From Dryocosmus kuriphilus (taxonomy: Eukaryota > Arthropoda > Insecta > Hymenoptera > Cynipidae): a stretch of DNA of 64,000 nucleotides. The position numbers and the translations under genes are program-made. A model generated the notes under the pieces. It saw only the letters and a program-made list of their open reading frames with translations. It was not told the origin of the DNA and searched no databases. Shown here piece after piece: positions 45,321 to 58,702 of this stretch (position 1 is its first letter; each line of letters begins with the position of its first letter). Location of the stretch: NCBI GenBank assembly GCA_038277395.1, contig CM076193.1, forward strand, positions 95,061,583 to 95,125,582, in the 5' to 3' direction.

Positions 45321-48300
45321 TGGCAGCCGACATCAGAAGAATTGTGACACTCTTTCTAACCTAATCTTCAAAAACGCACCGGGTGATAGTAAGTTCTTTA
45401 ATAATTGTAAATAAGAATGAAGAGTATATGACTTCAAATACAGTGTTAATTACAACGCTTGAAACTGTAATTACAGTGCATAAATGTACCACGAAAAAAC
45501 TGTATTTCGAAAAAAAAAACTGTTTACGAAAGATATAGACATGTTTATGTTTTCATCCTGAAAATCGGTTTTTTTTATCACCCATTTTTTATTTATATCA
45601 CGGAAAAAAAAAAAATTTTCAGCTGTACTAAACGTTGAGCCAAATACTGTAATCCTAAACTTTAGGAATATTTTTCACACATTTTCTATTAAATTCAAAT
45701 GTCCTACACTACTCAACTAATCTTCGTGTTCGCATAGTTTACCCCACTCTTATATGTGTGTGTGTTTTTGTGTGATCTTGACTAAGTTGTTTGTTCCACT
45801 TTATATTATACTACTCTGTAATATATCTTTAATGTAACTTGCTAAAAAAAGTTTATTGAATAAACGATATTAAAAACTATCAAGTTTTGTTTAAAGTTTT
45901 AAGTAATCTTAAGTTTAATTTCTTCATTAATATTTACCAAAAAATCTACCGTCACTGTCAATTTCCGTCACAAGCTCAGAGTGCTTAGTGTAGTTGGCGC
46001 TTGTCCCCGAACGATTGTTCATTGACGGGCGTCCTTTTCTATATAAAGACTGCGCCAAACAGGTGAAATTATCTCCATGGTTTGTTTTTTTTACGAAAAG
46101 TAACTCATGCTTCGTCATCCTTAAACATTTTGCATGCCCTACCCGGGTGAAATTTCCTTTACAGGATACTGTACAGGTAAATTGGCAAAGAAACTTTAAT
46201 AAAGGAATCTTTGAATGTATCAAAGTATCCTTTACAGCTTCATTCGCAAAGTGAAACGTCTCGAGATTCGCTTTTAAGAGGTTCCTGTAAAGGATTTTTT
46301 ACAAGGAAATTCCAGACGGAACTTCCGGCTTACTGTAGTAAGCTATCATGAAAAATTCAACCGTTCAAGGTTCCTTCACAAAGTGAATTGAGGCACTGTT
46401 CCCTGTATGTACATACATGAACCTGGATAGGACAAGCTAAATGAAGCACAAAAGTTAGTTTTCGTAAAAAAGAAGGGAAACATGGATAAAATCCTACGAA
46501 GAAGCAATCGTTTTCGCATCACAATAATGAAAATGTGAAGATGCGTTGATCATCTTAAAACTAAGCTCATTTTTCACAGAAATTATTAATTTTACAAGAA
46601 AAGCCTACTATACATCAAATATGCGTTTTTTCTAGTTCTAAAACCTTTCCATTAAATATTTTAAAAATACTTTACAAAATGATCGCAATAAAACTCTGCC
46701 ATTTTGACAAAACACCCTCCACTGCCCCCCGAAAGTAAGAATTTATTGGCCTCGCTTCTCAAATGACGAAACAGTTTTCTGAATATACATACAGTGACCT
46801 AAAAGTTATTATACTTGCCCGTAGGATTACATTCAAATGCCAGTATATGCCAGGAATACAGCAGGGTATATTCTAAGCCTAATTTAGAACTACCCAAATG
46901 CATAGTATACGAAAACAAAGACCTAAAATCCAAAATTTTCATATTTTTCGGGTCATCATCACATACACATTTTATATCACATATATGTTTGTATTTATTT
47001 ATTACTGTGATAATAAATATCATAAGAAACAAAATATTTAATATCATTTTGTTCGTGGACGTGAGTTATGAGAAAGAGAGTTCATTAAGTACAAAATGAG
47101 TCGAAATTCAGAACTACCCGTTTTGCTTTTAGAACTACCCATTTTAGCAGAAATATCCGTTACAATATAGTCTGGAATACAGGTTAATACGAACAAAAAG
47201 TTGGGTGTATTAATTATGTATTTTTTATTTAACATCAAAAGTAATGACACTTGGGTTGGACAATGTCTCTCGTTTGTTCCTTAATGCATTCACGTGTGAA
47301 AACATAACTTATACATAATCATATGAAAGGAATTGTCAATCTGAAGTTATAAGATAGTAGATAAGAGCAATGTGTAGGTGATTGTGTAGCTGCGTTCTTC
47401 GTGTATTTAATATGCGCGCGTATGATAGTGTGTAGTACATGTGCTACTAAATGAAAACACAAAAACTATAGGGACCCGAAAATCGAGGGCAATCTTCCGT
47501 CAATGAGTCGGAAAAATATCTCACTAGCGAGTCCCCAGTCACGCATGATCTGGCTGTCCGTCTTCAATTATTTAAAATATTTACAATATAATAAAACATT
47601 ATTCAATTTTCCTCATCATTCAATGATTTTGTCATGTGTGGCGGACTGGGCAGGCATGACGTTCCCCCTTTTTATTCTAATTTTCCTGACAACGGTGCAA
47701 AATTCATTACCGATATTCTTGGTTCATTCCTCTCTTTGTCCGTCCAAACTTCCTTGATTTGAAAGGACCTTACTCCCGCGCCTTTCGTTCTACCATTCAC
47801 GCTTCCTTTCTCTCTCATACTTTCTCTCGCGGATCCATCTTTTGCAAAAACAAAACCATCCATTCTGCAAATTGAAAGTATAAAATGCAAAGGTAATATA
47901 ATGGAAAAAAAAGGTGAACATCTCCAGCTAATGAAGAATGTGATTCGAAAATAAAAGATAATAGAAAGCACGTCTCGTCCCGTTCAGTTCGCCACAGATT
48001 TTATGGTCTTGGACCGAGATACTCTCGCACCTTCTTCATTGTTATATTTTTTTTGCTTATACTAAGTTTTTTTTCAACAACACGAGCTAAACTAAACCAT
48101 ATATAATAATTACATCTAATAATATCTTAATTTAACATGTATTATATTATCATTATAATAATTATTATATTATTATTTAAAATTATTAGCCTAAAATGAG
48201 TGGCGGCGCACGATGGCAAAGCATTTTGTTTTTGCTCCTACGTCCCCCGACACGGAACACCCTGTCGACAACCGTAGATTCTTAATCTTTCTCGCCAGCG

Positions 48301-50811
48301 TTTACAAACCTCAACGCCGGGCCCTAATTTTATTCAATACATAAGGCCATATCATATTTAGCCGATTTCTACCTTACCGTTATCCCCCCCCCCCCCCAAC
48401 CTCCTGTCCCAACGAAATGAGATATCAAGTTGAAAATCTGGGTAAATAAAGAGGACTAAAGAATATTTATTTCGCCCTAAGATTTTAGAATTACAAAAAA
48501 AAAGGATTTTTGTAAACAAATATTTTGTAATTCTAAAAATTGTAAACCACATAAACCTTCTTTAGTGCCTTTTGTTCAATTGGCAACATTTTCAACCCGA
48601 TATCTTGATTTGTGTGAACAAATTTAGCGAAAAAAATGTTAGTAAGGTAGGAAGCGGGTACGGCTGTAAGTGCGCTATAAACTCAACTTTTTATCGAAAT
48701 ACATAATTCTGTTAACGCCGCGCAAAAATATACAAAAGTAGATTAGAGACGATTCTTGTAACTCACACAGCAATTACTATGCTTTTAACGACTGCCATTT
48801 GTAACGATTTATTTACTTTTGCATGCACAGTGTACAGCACAAGTACTGGAGTAAAATCAGAGTTGACACGCTCTTTGCATCAAGTGTTTTTAAATTAAGC
48901 TCGTTGACTACAGTTCCTCTAGATTTGTTAATCTCTGCATTCAGCACACAGCCCCTCTCCAGTACAAAGAAGAAAATCATCGGAAGAGTTGAGGATTTAC
49001 GCCTACGCTTTTCTCCTGCTTGCTCGTTTCCTTGTTTCTTTTGTGTTTACAGGGAAACTGACAACGGAAGAACGTGCATTTTATAACGTGTGTACGATAT
49101 CTCGAGAACACCTTAATTATATGAACACTTTGGGTAAGTTTTGGGCACGAGTTACCGGACCATGACCTGAGCGTACGAATATGTTAAGCATTTATGTGAG
49201 ACTCTATTCAGAGAACGGCTTTCAACCACAAGTCGCCCGGATAATGGCATTATCGAACCAAACAGAGCGACAAGCTACGGCTGAAAGTCTAATTTCCAAT
49301 AAAAGATTTATAGTGTATTTTCTGTTGACATCGATTTGTCTCCGGTCATAAAACTCGCATGGCAGATATTGAAGTTACATTTGTAAAAAGCGTTATTCAA
49401 CACGAAACCGTGGGTTGCTGCGAACAGGGCGTTCGGCGTTTCGGGGTTGAATGATTTTTTTGTAGCGAGCTTATCCCGCTGGCATTTTACAACCTATGAA
49501 AAACTAACAGAATGAATGTTTTTATCCTTACGGTTTTTTATTTTTTTTAAATTTAGATCACCTACGTAAGAATGTGTTTTTACTTTTCCTTCTCTCTCCA
49601 TTTAGAACCATCCTGCTCCTACTGTTCCTCTCGTTCTCTACTCATGTTATATTTTACGACTGTTGAATCAATAACAGTTTCCCCTTTTCTCTCCCAATCC
49701 TCTCCTCTGTGTTTTTTTTTTTCGCGACTTACTTTGAACCTAAGATTAACGCATAGTTCGCGTTTCAGTTTAATTTAAAACTTCCTGTAGCTGATACTGA
49801 TTTTCTAATATTTATGCTATTTGCCTCGTTCTCGCTGAAGGTTTCTCGTTCTGTGGATTTCGTCCAAAATTCAAACTACTGATTATACGCAATCTGTTCT
49901 TAACTACTCGAATGAAAATTGGAACCGAACGATAATATTTCTTTTACAATAATAATGAATATTGCGAACGAGTTTTTTAAAATATTACATTAGTTATTTT
50001 ATTTCAACCTCTTTTTCTCTCTTCAACTAGGGCATGTCAATCTAGCATACTGATTTCTTCGTTATTTAGTAATTTATATACTTCTATGAAGATTCATGGT
50101 ATTACGAGAAGTACAAGTTGTTATCACTTTGACAAAAGACAGGCTCTATTCGCGGAGCCTACTACTCAGCGAATTTCTTTAGTATCTTGAGTCCTGGATC
50201 CTTTCCTTAATCTTCAATAAATAGGGCGTGCGGTCGTTTGACTAATGATGAGAGAAAAAATTGAGATGAAGCTTCTCGATATCATATGTCGTTTGGACTA
50301 TCCTCTTGAATTTTTTTTTCCTAGCCAGTCGCATCTTTTTTTTTATAATCAATACGTTCTTTGCTTCTCCAGATTCTTTTAGGCCTTTCTTGCATTTTAC
50401 CCCAGGCAATTATTTATGGTTTAAGTATCCTTCTTGCTAAAGGATTTTTGATTCCGAGCAAGTAGAGCAGGAATGACGACTGATGCCGCTAGCAACAGCA
50501 CTCTAGCGTCGCCCACGTAGAACACTCTTGGCAATATATTCTTCGTAGTAGATGGTTCGTTCGACGTGGAAAAATCGAAAGCCAAGCAAATCGACTATAT
50601 AATAATGATGAATGTCGTCAAGTCTATCTTGCGACGATAAAAGACCCAGTAGCACGCCCTGTGTAAATCGTGTACATATATTTGCTTTCTTCTTTTGCTA
50701 ATGATTATTCTTTGTCAGTTTATGAATGAATTCTTTTTGGATGTGTTTCTGCGTGGGAATGCTTTCTCTTTTCTGCCTCTGCTTCTTCTCTATCTCGTTG
50801 TAACGAAGCAT
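45321..50811. other. Anonymous region downstream of Na+/K+-ATPase alpha
   Basis: No coding region is supported. Part nearest 50811 must include the 3' UTR of the ATPase gene on the minus strand, but I cannot place its poly(A) site. Visible features are a poly(C) run at about 48386-48398, AT-rich low complexity near 48100-48190 and a TG run near 45757. Short frames here lack conserved motifs. Confidence 0.4.
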
Positions 50812-50932
50812 CTAATAATAAGTTTCTTGTTCCAACCAACCGCCGGGATTTCGGCGAATGTAGAATCGTCTCGTTTCATCATAGATGAAAATGGCGATCA
50901 TGAATGGAATGGCAGGTAACCACCAAACAAAC
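50812..50932 (-). CDS. ATPalpha: Na+/K+-ATPase alpha subunit, last coding exon
   Basis: On the minus strand, a splice acceptor (GATTTCAG before 50932) opens a frame reading FVWWLPAIPFMIAIFIYDET, then RRFYIRRNPGGWLEQETYY and a TAG stop (50812-50814). This is the last transmembrane helix and C-terminus of the sodium pump catalytic subunit, whose terminal ETYY is near-invariant and takes part in Na+ site control. The protein exchanges 3 Na+ for 2 K+ per ATP at the plasma membrane. Reading frame, splice site and stop are intact, so this is a functional host exon. Upstream exons must lie to the right; none was recognised up to 64000, so the preceding intron is probably very long. Confidence 0.93.
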
Positions 50933-51778
50933 CTGAAATCATGAAAAAGATATTATTAGAATTGGTATAAAGTTTTCATTCTCAGTGATAAACCCAAAAG
51001 ACTACTTGTGTATTCTACGTGAACATGTTAAACGTTATTTTCAAGTGCAAATATGTCGTAAATTGTAAGAGATATGCAAAAATGGATGTCATTCTTAAAT
51101 TCATTTTTAATCAGTGCTCGTGAAAATTTCAGAATCTCGAGTTTTATCAGTTAAAATTACGAAACTCGTTGACTGGCTAATTTTACCGGCTGCTCATAGC
51201 TGGTGCCAAAGTTGTCAAACACAAAAAATTACAGGAGGGAAAGGAAATTTTATATTTTTGACATTCTGCGAGTCAACCTTGGCAGTACCAAGAGCAGACA
51301 ATCAAATTTTTTTTTTAAATTTTAGCACCTAAAGCAATAATTCCAAATAGGTTTCAAGAGTAAAAAAATTATGTTTTTTTCACTCTCCTTTATGATATAC
51401 TTGACACTCTACCAGTGAATTTTGTCACCACCTATGAGCAGCCAGTCAAATGTTTTGTTACTTTTTAGTATATAAACGAGCATCTCAAAAAGGTTTCAAG
51501 AGTATTAAAAATTACGTTTTTCCACTCCCATTTTTGACATTTTTAACAATAAATCGCGGAAAAATGCATCAATAGCCATTAGCCGGTCAACGAATGACAT
51601 TTTTTCAAAAAAGATGTTTCTTCTGAACGGTTAATTAACGAAAGTTTCAACATTTCTTGTGGCCTTTACCTGAGAGTAGATGGCATGTTTTTTATAGTAG
51701 AGGCCTCCGCTGTTGGATTGTCGATTTAATTAATTCGAGAAATGATACGTAATTGTAAGCGAGTAGGATCCTACTTAT
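50933..51778 (-). other. Probable ATPase intron, proximal part
   Basis: No coding sequence is seen. A weak direct repeat ('aggtttcaagagta' near 51342 and 51489) and an inverted pair around 'gctgctcatag' / 'ctatgagcagc' (about 51189 and 51432) are present. The 72-codon frame at 51114 is not conserved. Confidence 0.5.
51771..51778 (+). repeat. Target site duplication CTACTTAT (left)
   Basis: Repeated exactly at 55254-55261, flanking transposon copy 2. Confidence 0.92.
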
Positions 51779-54700
51779 TACGCTGGGGCGAACAACCAAC
51801 ATTGTGCGCCCAGGAAACGCCTGGGTGCGGAAAAGTGGCCCAGTCCAATCCGAAACTCAGCGCACTTTGAAATTTTGAAATCGGATAATATCTTCAGTCT
51901 GTTCTTTGAGGGTGAAATCCCGGAATTTCACTAAAATTTAAGGTTTTGCAAAAATGGGCTTAAAATCGGTACCGATGTCTTCCAAGGGTGACTTTACGAT
52001 GAAAAGTCATCAGAGGGTACTTAGAGGTCCGTACCGAGTCGCCAAACTCATCCCATGCCAATCCTCATGGAGGGGGAAATGGCTCAAAACTGCGTATTTT
52101 CGAGTAAAACGCTTAAATACTTGTGCAGCTCCTAGCTCACTGAGTTCTACTACTACGAGTGACCCAGAGCCCACCACGTGGAGATGGCTGCACATCGGGC
52201 TCCACTCACGCCCTACCCAACCAATCAACTATATGTAGAACGTGCTTATTTAAGTCTCAGAGTCATTAATTACACCCACAAAGTCTTTCTTAGTGTCAAA
52301 TAAGTTGACAGTCTTTCGAGAAAGAAGTGTGGCGCGTATCTGTCGGTCCCGAGCGTCGGGACCGATGCCTTGTCTGGACACCTCTGTTACCAGTCCAACA
52401 GTTCTTTCCACCGCTACTGCGTGACAAGGGAAAGATGTAAAGTCCCAGTCTGGTACCAAGCCATCGGCCATAGATAGCTTAGCGGTAAGTTCATCCTCTG
52501 TTATAGGAATTAAAACTGGAGGTACGGTAAGTGAAACATCTGTCTGTTCCCAATCAATCATTTCTGTGTAATCATTAGCTCCAAAACTAATTTTTGGCGC
52601 AATATTGTATCTAGCAGTTGTCTGTTGCTTATGTTTTGCTTCCAGGATTTTGGTGAGTGCGTCTTGGCGAACGGTAAGCCTAGGGTCGGTTACCAGTCCA
52701 AGAAGTATATTTTCTGCCATGGCAGAGAAGCCGTTTGTCTGAATGGCAGTGTTTACCACATTTCGGTACTTCAGAGGAAGAAACCTTGACAATTTGATTG
52801 CTTGGAAGAGGTGCAGACTCACATCACCGATAGACTTATCCCGTCTGATGTGGAACCACTGAGGTATGTATACTGTGAGTAAGTATTCAACTAATACTTG
52901 CAGTTTCTTTGTGGGTCTTTTTGTTGATACGTATAATCTCAGAATTCTATTTGCAGTTGTTAGCCAGCGAGCCATGTTGATGGGGCCTATCTTCCGGGAG
53001 GCCAGCTCAGGAGAGCACGCTCCGGACCGTATGGCATCTGATATCTCATAAAGATACCTTTGATCTGAGCTGAGATCAGTGGGCTCAATCTCAGGTAAGT
53101 CACACTCAACTTATTTAAACTTTACAACATCGAGGGTCTCACGAGTTGGAAGTTGTCCCCCTATTGGCCCTGAGTATTTGTTCGGACTAGAGGTAGGTCC
53201 GTCAATAAATACGAAAAGACTTCTGAACGGTTGCTCATTGAAATGTAATAGACAGACAACCCATTGCAAGGGACGATCAAGTCGCTCCTCTAGTAGACGA
53301 ATAATTCCTCCCTTCCAGCCCGTATTCGTATTTGTACCGTCCGAGCCCACGACCACCACTGCATCGAAACCTCCATTCAGTTCTGTTGTTACGTAATTAT
53401 AAATAGAATCACACTCATCTTGGGCATGGCTCGATGGTGTGACGACATGGCCTACATATTTAGAACCTGGTTCGGCCACCAAAGATATGTGTTCCTCCTT
53501 AATAAATCCGGAGGCTGTCAATGTTTCGTCTTTCAGACTATCAAAGTATATGCCACGAATAGAATCCTCATGGCGTGATTTCTCCTTCAACTTGGAGCCT
53601 GTTTGAATTTTCTCGCGCCTTATCTTACTTTTATCTATGACTAGACACTCAGGTACCAGGTATTTCTTGAGAAATATCCGGGGAGATCATACCTGCTCGA
53701 TTGGCAGCGAGGAGCACAGACGAGCTTAACTGTGCCGTAGCCCGTTGACTTATACCATATCTTTGAGCAACTACTGCTGCTTCAGATAAGTCAAGTCTGG
53801 CCTGCGATGATTTTCTCTGCACAAGTCTGCGTGGTATGTCGTGAAAATCGCCATCATCGGTAGAAGCATCAACCTTTACCTTAATTTAAATTTCAGGAGG
53901 AGGATTATCCCCTTCACCTTCCTCAAAGAAGGAATCTAAATCTATATCCATATCAATCGTAGAGGAAGATGTGGAGGCCGATGCAGTAGGAACGCTTTCC
54001 CCACCCTCTCCCCGTTCAAGTCTGCCTCTTTTTGCATTACGTTCTGCTTTCTTATGTATTTTTTTTCTTTCAGAGACATCTACGCTGGCGATTTCCATGA
54101 GTCTTTTACCTCTTTGGTCAAGATAGAAGGCATGCTCTATGGCTGGAACCTTCTTTTCCTTGGGACAGGAGCACCTAGACAAGTCAACGCACTTACAAGC
54201 GGCTATATTAAATAATTCAGAGCAGTACTCTTTGAAGGCGGCGATTTTCTCATCCTTATTACTTTGAGAAGTTGTTTTACTCTTCAATGATTTTTTCAAC
54301 GTAGTGTATTTTTTATGAATATTTGTGAGACATTCCTTCATGCGCTGCTCTGAGACCGTTGGGATAGAAGCAGATTCCCAAATAACTATTAGTTTGGAAC
54401 GGACTTCGTCGGCAATGTCTCCGAACGAAGGCTCCTTGTCTTTTTCTGAAAGACAGCCCTTTTGCCTTCGAACCTCCTGACAACATCGCAGAACGTCAGC
54501 CCTCGTTGGCAAAACGTTCGGACCAAAATCTTTTGGAGGACCAAATATAGGGCACTGCACAAAGTCTCTCTTTGCGAATTTCGACATGCTGTGGCATAGA
54601 AACCAAAGAGGGGAGTGCAGGCAGAACCAGAATCTCTACTACCAAAAGAACCAACGACGAGACAATAAGAAGAAACTATAACGACAACGTCGACTAGCAC

Positions 54701-55253
54701 CTGCGAGTGAACGAACATTAGGCGTGAGCCGACAGTACGAGCCATTGACAGGTTCTGAAAAGTCTCGACAACGCTCGACCAGAGGGAGAGGGAGGGGGAG
54801 GGGAGAAGGAGACCGGGGGGGGGGGGGGGGTCCAGCTTCAGAGTAGAGGTAGCACAGAGGCTCGTGTGCTCGTAGACAGACATGACCCAGGGACCGCACA
54901 AGTATTTAAGCGTTTTACTCGAAAATACGCAATTTTGAGTCACTTCCCCCTCCATGAGGATTGGCATGGGATGACTTTGGCGACTCGGTACGGACCTCTA
55001 AGTACCCTCTGATGACTTTTTATCGTAAACTCACCCTTGGAAGGCATCGGTATCGATTTTAAGCCCATTTTTGCAAAAACTTAAATTTTAGTGTTTTTTA
55101 GTGAAATTTCGAGATTTCACCCTCAAAGAACAGACTGAAGATATTATCCGATTTCAAAATTTCAAAGTGCGCTGAGTTTCGGATTGGACTGGGCCACTTT
55201 TCTGCACCCAGGCGTTTCCTGGACGCACAATGTTGGGTTTTCGCCCCAGCCTA
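51779..55253 (-). mobile_element. 3475-bp TIR DNA transposon, copy 2
   Basis: The ends are TACGCTGGGGCG (left) and CGCCCCAGCCTA (right), with ~355 bp TIRs as in copy 1 (18296-21770). The transposase-like gene runs on the minus strand. Its flanking CTACTTAT duplication shows an independent insertion. The total length equals that of copy 1. It probably lies in the last intron of the ATPase alpha gene. Confidence 0.92.
52250..54587 (-). pseudogene. Transposase-like gene of the 3475-bp element, copy 2
   Basis: The minus-strand gene starts at Met 54587 (MSKFAKRDFVQCPIFGP) and ends at the TAA next to 52250. The Cys cluster is intact here (CKCVDLSRCSCPKEKK), and the DG-TNTNTG motif, the C-x2-H and FPCHAVAVERTVGLVTE are present. 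Lesions against copy 1 are a 6-bp insertion creating TAA at 53886-53888, a 7-bp insertion causing a frameshift near 53660, and TAA at 53111-53113. None coincides with the lesions of copy 1, so the parent element was intact. The long frame 54967-54389 overlaps in another phase and is not supported. Confidence 0.7.
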
Positions 55254-55261
55254 CTACTTAT
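55254..55261 (+). repeat. Target site duplication CTACTTAT (right)
   Basis: Right copy of the 8-bp duplication. Confidence 0.92.
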
Positions 55262-58200
55262 CGACAATCCAACAACAGAGACCTTTGATATACAAACATA
55301 ACATCTACTCGCTGGTAAAGACTTCAAGGAATTTTTCAGTAACTAACCAGTCAAAAAACATCTTTAACACTTATTTAACTGACCGAAACTTGTAAGTAAA
55401 TCAAACCACGACCCCTTTGAAGACGTTTGTATCATTTAATACATGATTCTCCAGGTGGAAAAATTTCTTGATCATGGCAAAAGGTTGAACATGACCCCAC
55501 GGTAGTTATATCTGAACAGTCGATACCCAAGACAGGGGAAGGTAGGGCGAGTTGGTGCACAATTAAAATATGAATTTTATTTTGCAAATAATTATGAAAA
55601 TGAAGGAAAAATAAAAAATGAAGCAGAATTTATCATTTGGGGCATCAACTATAAGAGACATTATTGAGACATACGCATTTTAGGCAATATATAAGCAGAC
55701 ATAACCTTATACCTGAGATAGAGAGGAGAAATGGATATATTACTATCCGTTTGACTTAAATTTGTTATTTTCATGTTTTTCTTTTATTGTTTTTCATCAA
55801 TTTATTAACAATATTTTTAAGGATATATATTTTGCAGAAGGTATACCAGCTTGAAAATCGTATGTCACATAGTCATTAAATTCTTTTTTTAAAATCAAAA
55901 TTGTTGTCCTGAACATAATGTTCGAAGCTCACTTACGGGAAAATGAGATACGAGCACTATCAGTCCTGAGTTATAATGTACTAAACACTCCACTGAACTC
56001 GCTTCTCTTAATTAAATTATAAACAAACTTGAACAGTGAATATTTTTTGAGATAATAGCAGTATTCTATTTTACCACACTGTTTCGTCTCGCTCTATATT
56101 AATATCTAGACCTACGCAAGTGTATTAATCAATTTTTTTACATTTTTTAAGTTATATATCTGCAATAATTATATTCTTTAGATGGATAATCTAAAAATGT
56201 TGTCCATTTTTTTCCATCTTCAATAGTTCACTAGATGCTTCAAAAAAATGACAATTTTGATCTTATTATGAAAAATGTTACATGTCTATAATCATCAAGA
56301 CCTACAGATTCCGATTTTTTCACTTTCAAATCATTTATTGCAAAATTATACATTTTTTTCAAATTTTGATTTTAATACTTGGTAGATATCAGCGGTTTCG
56401 TCCGAACCTCTCTACCTGTTTCCTCGAAATATCCCGGCGATAGTAAATTCGTCGCCAGTTACCTGAGGTACCCTACCCCCACTTCTAAACACAGAGTAGT
56501 ACCGCTGACGCGCTGTAGCAAGGCTAAACTCGTCGCTGCAGCTGGCCACCCACAGAGATGATAATCTCTTTCGAAATCTTTTACATTGATCTAGACTGGA
56601 TGTTCATTCGCTAATTATATTTATTGTGAATGCACGTGCGTATTGCCTACTACTCCACTAAAATCAATAGATGTCAGTGAAACGGGCAATCATCAGTTCC
56701 TCTACGTATACCTGCGTACCTTTTACTTCCAGTGCGCAACGACACTACCCCTCACAGGAGTAGCGACAGCTCCAGACCCTCGAGGTTAGGTTCCCTGCTG
56801 AGATAAGCCCTTTGTGTTTGGAATTACCTATGCCTATCTAAAAATATGAATATGTTACCGTTAATACTCGACATCAGTTTTGAATAGTTTTAACTAGTTA
56901 AAACGCGAAACTACTACGATCATTTGTCAAAACTAGTTTTAACTACTCAAAACGCGAAGTAACCAAGTCCTTTTGTAAAAAGCCGAAGATTTTGTTTGTT
57001 TTTTTGTAACATTATTTAATGTATTTTTTGTTACCTCTATCTGTTAACGCCATTTCTCGCTAGCCGTCCCGATCACAGATCCGGAGAGTTATCCAAATTA
57101 AACAAAATGGATTGTTTGTTCATGCAGTTACAAAATTTGATTTTTGGGTTTATTTGTTGAACTTCCAGCGCTCTCAAAATTATGAATGAATTTTGAGAAG
57201 AGTTACTGAAATTGCGTTTACTGAATTCTGTCCAACAGATCGAGCCCAATAAGAGAGGGTGGATCTATCGTTGGCGTGAACGACTCATACTTATTTTCTC
57301 GACATTAATAATCCTCAATGCGGACTAGATTGTGAAAACCCAAGAGCGCAAAACGAGTTCACGTAAGTATTATGGTGGTCCGTGCGATTCTATTTAGATC
57401 AATTATAAGCCTTTACTCAATTTTTTATACGAGATTGGGAAATTTGTTCAGTTTGTCCCTTGTTTTAGAGACATCCAGAGTACTTCTAAGTAAACCGGAA
57501 ATATTGCCCATCCTATGCTCACTTTAACCTAAACTTCGCTTTGTCCAAGCTAGGTGCTATGCCTGGCATAAAACTCCATTTTGGTTTCATAACGAAAAAT
57601 TACGCTTTAAAGAAAATTGCCTGTCTGGCTTAACTTTTTTCTAATTTTGGCTAGATGTAACGGAAGTCCACCTCTACAAACTCATGTTGGGCTTGGATAT
57701 CCCCTTAGATTTTGTAGAGGTGAGTTCCCGTGAAGGAATTTATCTCAATCCAATATCCGTCAGAAATTGTGATCCCATTAGTTTCCAGTTGCGCAATCTC
57801 CAGGACATATGCCTGGTTGACAACTCAACTGGGTCCCGATGGTCACAATTCCGTATTGGATTTAGATCATTTTTTCCTATTCCTCCTCAAGAGGTCGCCG
57901 GTCTCAACTCGCATTTTCTGTTGTAAAGAGAAGCCCCTTCTCGATCTCCAGGACGGTGCCTGGTTGAAAGTGCCCTTCGTTCTCAGAACTGCGAGTCAAA
58001 ATCCATCAAAAACTAGTTTAAATTGAGCTCACCAATTTGTGAAAGAATAGGTTACTTATTGTTGCGTTCTTGCTTGTAGCTTCTGCTGGATGCTCCCTTT
58101 TTATCGTTGAATTCAAAATTGTGAAGGCTTCGAGATGCCAAAAAGGACGCTTCCCCAGCGGTGAGCGCAGTGCTGGTAAGTCAATCGGTGGGTTGCCTGG

Positions 58201-58702
58201 TTCGATGAAGAGTGTTTCACGGGTTCTCGCGGTTCGAGGAAGTCTGCCACCAGCTCGGCTTGATCCCGCGGTTCTCCCTTCTTTCGGCCCCTGTGTTGCG
58301 CGCGCTGATATCGATTTTGCCTCTTAACCTCGTAACATATATAGATATGCTTATCGCCTCTGTATTGAATCCAGTATGTTGTCTTTATTTATTGCCTGTG
58401 CCTTTAATTTAGCACCTCTCTGCCCTACATGATTATTTATTATTATTTGCGGGGTGGCGTTTTGAGACGTCTCAAGTTTCCAATTACAGTTAGAAATGTT
58501 GGTAAAAAATAATTATTATTGGAATCAAACTTTCATATTTTTTTACACCTCAATTTTTCAAACAAATACACTGCGTATTATTATTATATAGCCACGTAGA
58601 AAAAATTAAGCAATAAATGTAACCCATAAGAAAAACGAGAAAATACTTTGGAATTTTTGAAAAATCTGAAAACAAATAACTCATATTGAAACTAATAGTT
58701 AT
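55262..58702. other. Anonymous stretch, possibly ATPase intron
   Basis: No exon is recognised. The motif 'ttttaacta' … 'aaaacgcgaa' occurs twice in tandem at about 56887-56958. A GC-richer patch at about 57660-58330 has open frames (80-98 codons) without recognised domains; the 'tctccagga' … 'gcctggttga' pair occurs at about 57797 and 57941, suggesting a diverged duplication. Confidence 0.4.

Noticed and set aside
54389..54967. 192-codon minus-strand frame in transposon copy 2
   Set aside because: It overlaps the transposase gene in another phase, and in copy 1 the matching region is broken into shorter frames; the real reading is the MSKFAKRD frame.
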